Part shown: positions 60,680-64,000 of the stretch, piece after piece
Layout: each line of letters starts with the position of its first letter
Position numbering within the stretch: position 1 is the stretch's first letter
Source of the DNA: Vitis vinifera
Lineage: Eukaryota; Streptophyta; Magnoliopsida; Vitales; Vitaceae
Assembly: GCF_030704535.1 (NCBI RefSeq)
Contig: NC_081818.1
Location: 9,041,501 to 9,105,500 of the forward strand
Length of the DNA stretch: 64,000 nucleotides
Direction of reading: 5' to 3'
Notes under the pieces: generated by a model
The model's input: the letters and a program-made list of their open reading frames with translations, nothing else
Told to the model about the DNA's origin: nothing
Database searches by the model: none
Program-made: the position numbers and the translations under genes

Positions 60680-60735
60680 GGCTTTTGACTGTGATTAAAC
60701 AGCAACAGATTGCATTAAGAGCTACATTCGTCTGG

Positions 60736-60745
60736 TATTTATATA
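60736..60745 (-). promoter_or_regulatory. TATA box of the small secreted-protein gene
   Basis: Minus-strand TATATAAATA, 57 bp before the start codon, giving a predicted leader of about 25-30 nt. Confidence 0.6.
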
Positions 60746-60919
60746 GCAGAATACATGCAATGATCTTGAGAAGTTGCATGTTAATAAATCTAAAAAGACT
60801 CGGTCATGTGGTAGTCCAGAGTGCAAGTTCATTTACGCGCTTAGCCCAATGGAGTCAATGCCTCATAGCTCAAGTCAGTGTGTTATTTCATGATATTATA
60901 TATAAAAATTTATCTTGAA

Positions 60920-62062
60920 TACAATATGCCTTTTAGGCTCTTTTCTCCAATTTGTCTCCCACCGGACTATTTTGTCAATCTTGAACAATTGATGATCAGA
61001 GCAAAAAGTGTTTTGTTAAGTTAATGGAAAGCTTTTTAAGGGATGATTGGAAGAGCACCTTTTTTTTCCTTTTTTTCTAAAAAAAAATTTATTTGCAACA
61101 ATTTTTGTTTGCAAAATTAAACTCCAAACAAACAGCTAGCTAGCTATTTTGCTTATTTTCTTGGTTTCACATGTATGAACACGTCTAATTTATTTGGTCA
61201 AACATAAATTACGTGAGAATCAATCATTAAGTAATTTGCAAGTGGTTGTTGAATCTTCTATCCCTTCCTTCTTCGAAAACTCATACATGAACTATATTAA
61301 AAACAAGAGTTTCCATATTATACTTCAAATTAAACTTGACTTTGGGCCATATAAGAATGTTTCCCTTGTAAGGATTTGGAACTTGTAGTGTTTTTATTAA
61401 TTAATAATCCTTTCATAATAAATGCTTCTATGAATAATCAATTATATTTAGTTGCAAATAAATAAAAAATATTCTAAAAAAATATTGTTCTAGAGAGTGT
61501 TTTTATGGTAATGTCCTATAAAACTAAAGGTGATTTTTGAAAAAAAAAAAACATCTACTTATATATATGAAAAAAGAAAAACATCTCTATATGAAATGAA
61601 ATGAAATATAGATTTATAAAACGTAAACAATGAGAATCCTCACGTTGGAAAGGTTGAACATTTTTTTATGGGTTTATATTGTATCCTATTTTTTTTAACC
61701 AAATGGGCTTGTAGATAAGTAAGTGGGAGCCTCGCACCTCCAAAGGGGCCAAAGTCCATTTTAGTGGAAGTTCTCCCCTTGTCATATTGAACTAACAATG
61801 TGTATCGAATGTGAGGTTTAATATTAGTTGTTGAATCATGGAGATAGGACATCGGTTTCCTTATTGTACTGAGATTGCGAGAAGGCCGAATTTATGTTAA
61901 AGATAATGCTCACATCATCTAAACAATCTGATAAGTGCTCTACTTTATCTTTTAAGTTTACTCTTTTTGTCATGTTTTAGACTTAGTCACATTTGAACTA
62001 GCTCTAAGTTTTCAAATGTTCTTATATATATATATATATATATATATATCTTTTAGTGGCTT
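60920..62062. other. Intergenic, no gene recognised
   Basis: AT-rich. A GC-richer patch at 61680-61880 looks repeat-derived. A TA microsatellite lies at about 62024-62049. Confidence 0.4.
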
Positions 62063-62690
62063 TGATACCATAAACACTCAAAACTATCACACACGCATCC
62101 TTCAGTTAGGCTTTGAACCTGGTTGCCCATATAACCACCAAGGGGGATCTAATGTGTATCCAGAGCATATATCTAGGTATCCATCAGAGTCTTAGGCAAC
62201 CCCTGTAAGAGGAATCACTGTCACCAGTGGACGGAGAGCCCCACTTCACTCCAATGACCTCTAGGTCATGGGTGAGAGTTCCCACTGGTGTCATGCCTAA
62301 ATTTGGTATGTTAGGTCGAAGACTCTAATACCATAGACACCCAAGATGAGGTAATATGCAATGAAATGATAAATTGTAAAAACTCAAAACAAATTAAGAG
62401 AAATCAGAAATAAACACAGAGATATTAAATCATAAAGAAATTTAAAAGAAAGGAACATAAAACTTATGTATTACATAAGCTTGAAAACATACATTATGAG
62501 AGATAACATACAATGGAAAGGTAAGAGATGGAGGAAGAAAGGAAAGCTTAAAACTTTAATTTGGAAGGCTTACATCTTGAGAGAGAAAGAAGAGAGAAGG
62601 AAGAGCTTAAGAAGCTTAAAATTCGATCTACTTACAATTGAGGACCATACCCCCTTAAATAAGAAAAATAAGAATCTTGAATAGTAAAAG
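62063..62690 (-). mobile_element. Possible LTR/TRIM fragment with Met-tRNA-type sites
   Basis: 'tgatacca' at 62063-62070 and 'taatacca' near 62327 read TGGTATCA / TGGTATTA on the minus strand, followed in both cases by 'ta.acac.caa'. Two primer-binding-like sites about 265 bp apart beside similar sequence suggest a tandem TRIM-like structure, as at 44705-45398, but I could not delimit LTRs or a target duplication. Confidence 0.3.
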
Positions 62691-63496
62691 CAATTGATGT
62701 GTTATTGTTGATTTTTTGACTTCAATTGTGAATAGTGACTTCAATTGTGAATAAGAATCACTCGTAATGTGAATAGTGAGCAGTAAAAATAACTTTTACT
62801 ATAATACTTTTGACTTTTGGTGATCGAATTTTGCATTCGGTGGATTCTGTGTGCTTTATTGCTTATATATATATATATTGGAAACCACTATTCAATATGT
62901 ATCTTGCAATGCCATAATTATCTCTAAAACTGAAATTAAAGATGTAGATTTGAAGTAGTGAATATTGATGATTCTTGAAATGAAAAATAAAACAATTTTA
63001 AACTTTTTGCATGGAACATAAGAAGAAAAATATTAAAATAAATTTGTGAATTTTCGCACCCTTTCAAAATAACCCAAATAAAAAAGTTTCACTTTAAATA
63101 TCCAATCAAAGTTCAAGTAAAAACATTTATTCAACAATGATTTATGATATAAGCATGATAATTTTAGAGTAATCTTTTTTTTTTTTTAAAGAAAAAATTA
63201 AAACTAGATTTTCTAAATCTTACATTGAAGTTATAAAAATGAAATATATTTTGAACTCAAAGAAAAATGTAATTTTAAAATGTGGAGCAAAATTAGAATT
63301 AGTTTGAGCATCATCAATTCTAGTTGATCTAAAATAATGCTATATGATCACTTTAAAATAAAACTTTCTAAATTCCATCCATAGATGTTAAATTTGATTC
63401 AAAGTGGTTCAAATAACTGATGATAAGATGTGCAGCAACACTGCTAGTTAACTAATGATATATTACCTTACATAAGATGCAAGAAGTCAGATTTTC

Positions 63497-63775
63497 TGTT
63501 GTTTACTTCCAATGATTCGCTTATAGACTTATTGACAACAATCCTTAGTATCCTTTCCTTTTATGGTGGGTTAATATATGAGCTATGGTCTCATGTAAGT
63601 GAGGATTTCTATGCATCTAGGGAAGATCTCTACCTTGAAAACTTAGATTTATAAAGGAAAAAAATGGCCAAGGATTTTGTTAGTGGACAAGGGGCTAAAG
63701 ATTTATATACTTGAGATTCTTACACAGATGGAAGTCATAAGAAATTATCCAATTTCATCTTACCCGTTGTGGCAA
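63497..63775 (+). repeat. Duplicated DUF241 3' flank, copy 2
   Basis: Matches 54799-55090. No DUF241 coding sequence is visible directly before it. Confidence 0.85.
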
Positions 63776-64000
63776 TGCAACCACCCACCAAATCATTGGA
63801 CCATTAGTATGCAACAAATCTTATAATATAATCCAGGCTGCATGAGAACTGGTATAAACTGATCATAAAATAATCTACTCATTAATTAGGTTCCTTTTGT
63901 CTCAATTGGGGTTGACTCCATTTGCATGGTCACTTCATTTCCGATCAAGCAGGCCACACCAGTGATGCATTTAAATTACAGGATGGCACGAGTGGTACTG
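63776..64000 (+). promoter_or_regulatory. Upstream region of a further DUF241-type copy beyond the window
   Basis: From about 63905 ('ggggttgactccatttgcat' with 'ggtcacttcatttcc') the sequence follows 57718-57810, the upstream region of the intact DUF241 gene, up to the window edge ('gcacgagtggtactg' against 'gcacgagtggcactg'). If collinear, a DUF241 start codon would lie about 430 bp past the end. Confidence 0.6.

Overview
The window is plant nuclear DNA: AT-rich, with GT-AG introns, plant gene families, chloroplast-targeted RAF1 and many LTR retrotransposons and foldback MITEs. Gene content and repeat style fit a woody eudicot, most likely grapevine (Vitis). That assignment is inference from recognition, not a database match.

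Layout. 1-9.8 kb is a nest of transposons: a decayed hAT transposase gene (+) is split by a degenerate Ty1/copia element (-). That copia is split inside gag by a 5.1 kb non-coding insertion, which itself carries a small hAT-type element. 9.8-12.7 kb holds a cyclophilin gene with a telo-box/site II promoter and a SINE-bearing 5'-UTR intron. 15.5-16.9 kb is RAF1 (Rubisco accumulation factor 1, minus strand, intronless). 17.9-20.6 kb is a five-exon subgroup IVc bHLH gene of the iron-deficiency type (minus strand). 24.7-33.1 kb is a second repeat complex: a 1.1 kb direct repeat, a truncated copia, two 1.29 kb solo LTRs in opposite orientation, and a tandem SINE-like array. 33-52 kb is AT-rich intergenic DNA with MITEs, a hAT element with a perfect 8-bp target duplication and a tandem TRIM (LTR-internal-LTR-internal-LTR). 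52.1-53.1 kb is a group IX ERF gene with a dense stress-element promoter. 54.5-64 kb is a DUF241 (BPS1-like) duplication cluster: one intact gene, two fragments, duplicated flanks, a gutted copia insertion and a small secreted-peptide gene.

Six protein-coding genes look intact: cyclophilin, RAF1, IVc bHLH, ERF, DUF241 and the secreted peptide. They do not form one pathway. They are independent plant genes separated by repeats; only the DUF241 region shows gene-family clustering. The strongest candidate for something undescribed is the 109-residue secreted protein at 60.35-60.68 kb with two tandem proline-rich repeats, which reads like a peptide-hormone precursor. Other points of interest are the GC-AG intron of the bHLH gene, the stress-element cluster upstream of the ERF, and the record of nested insertions with readable target-site duplications.
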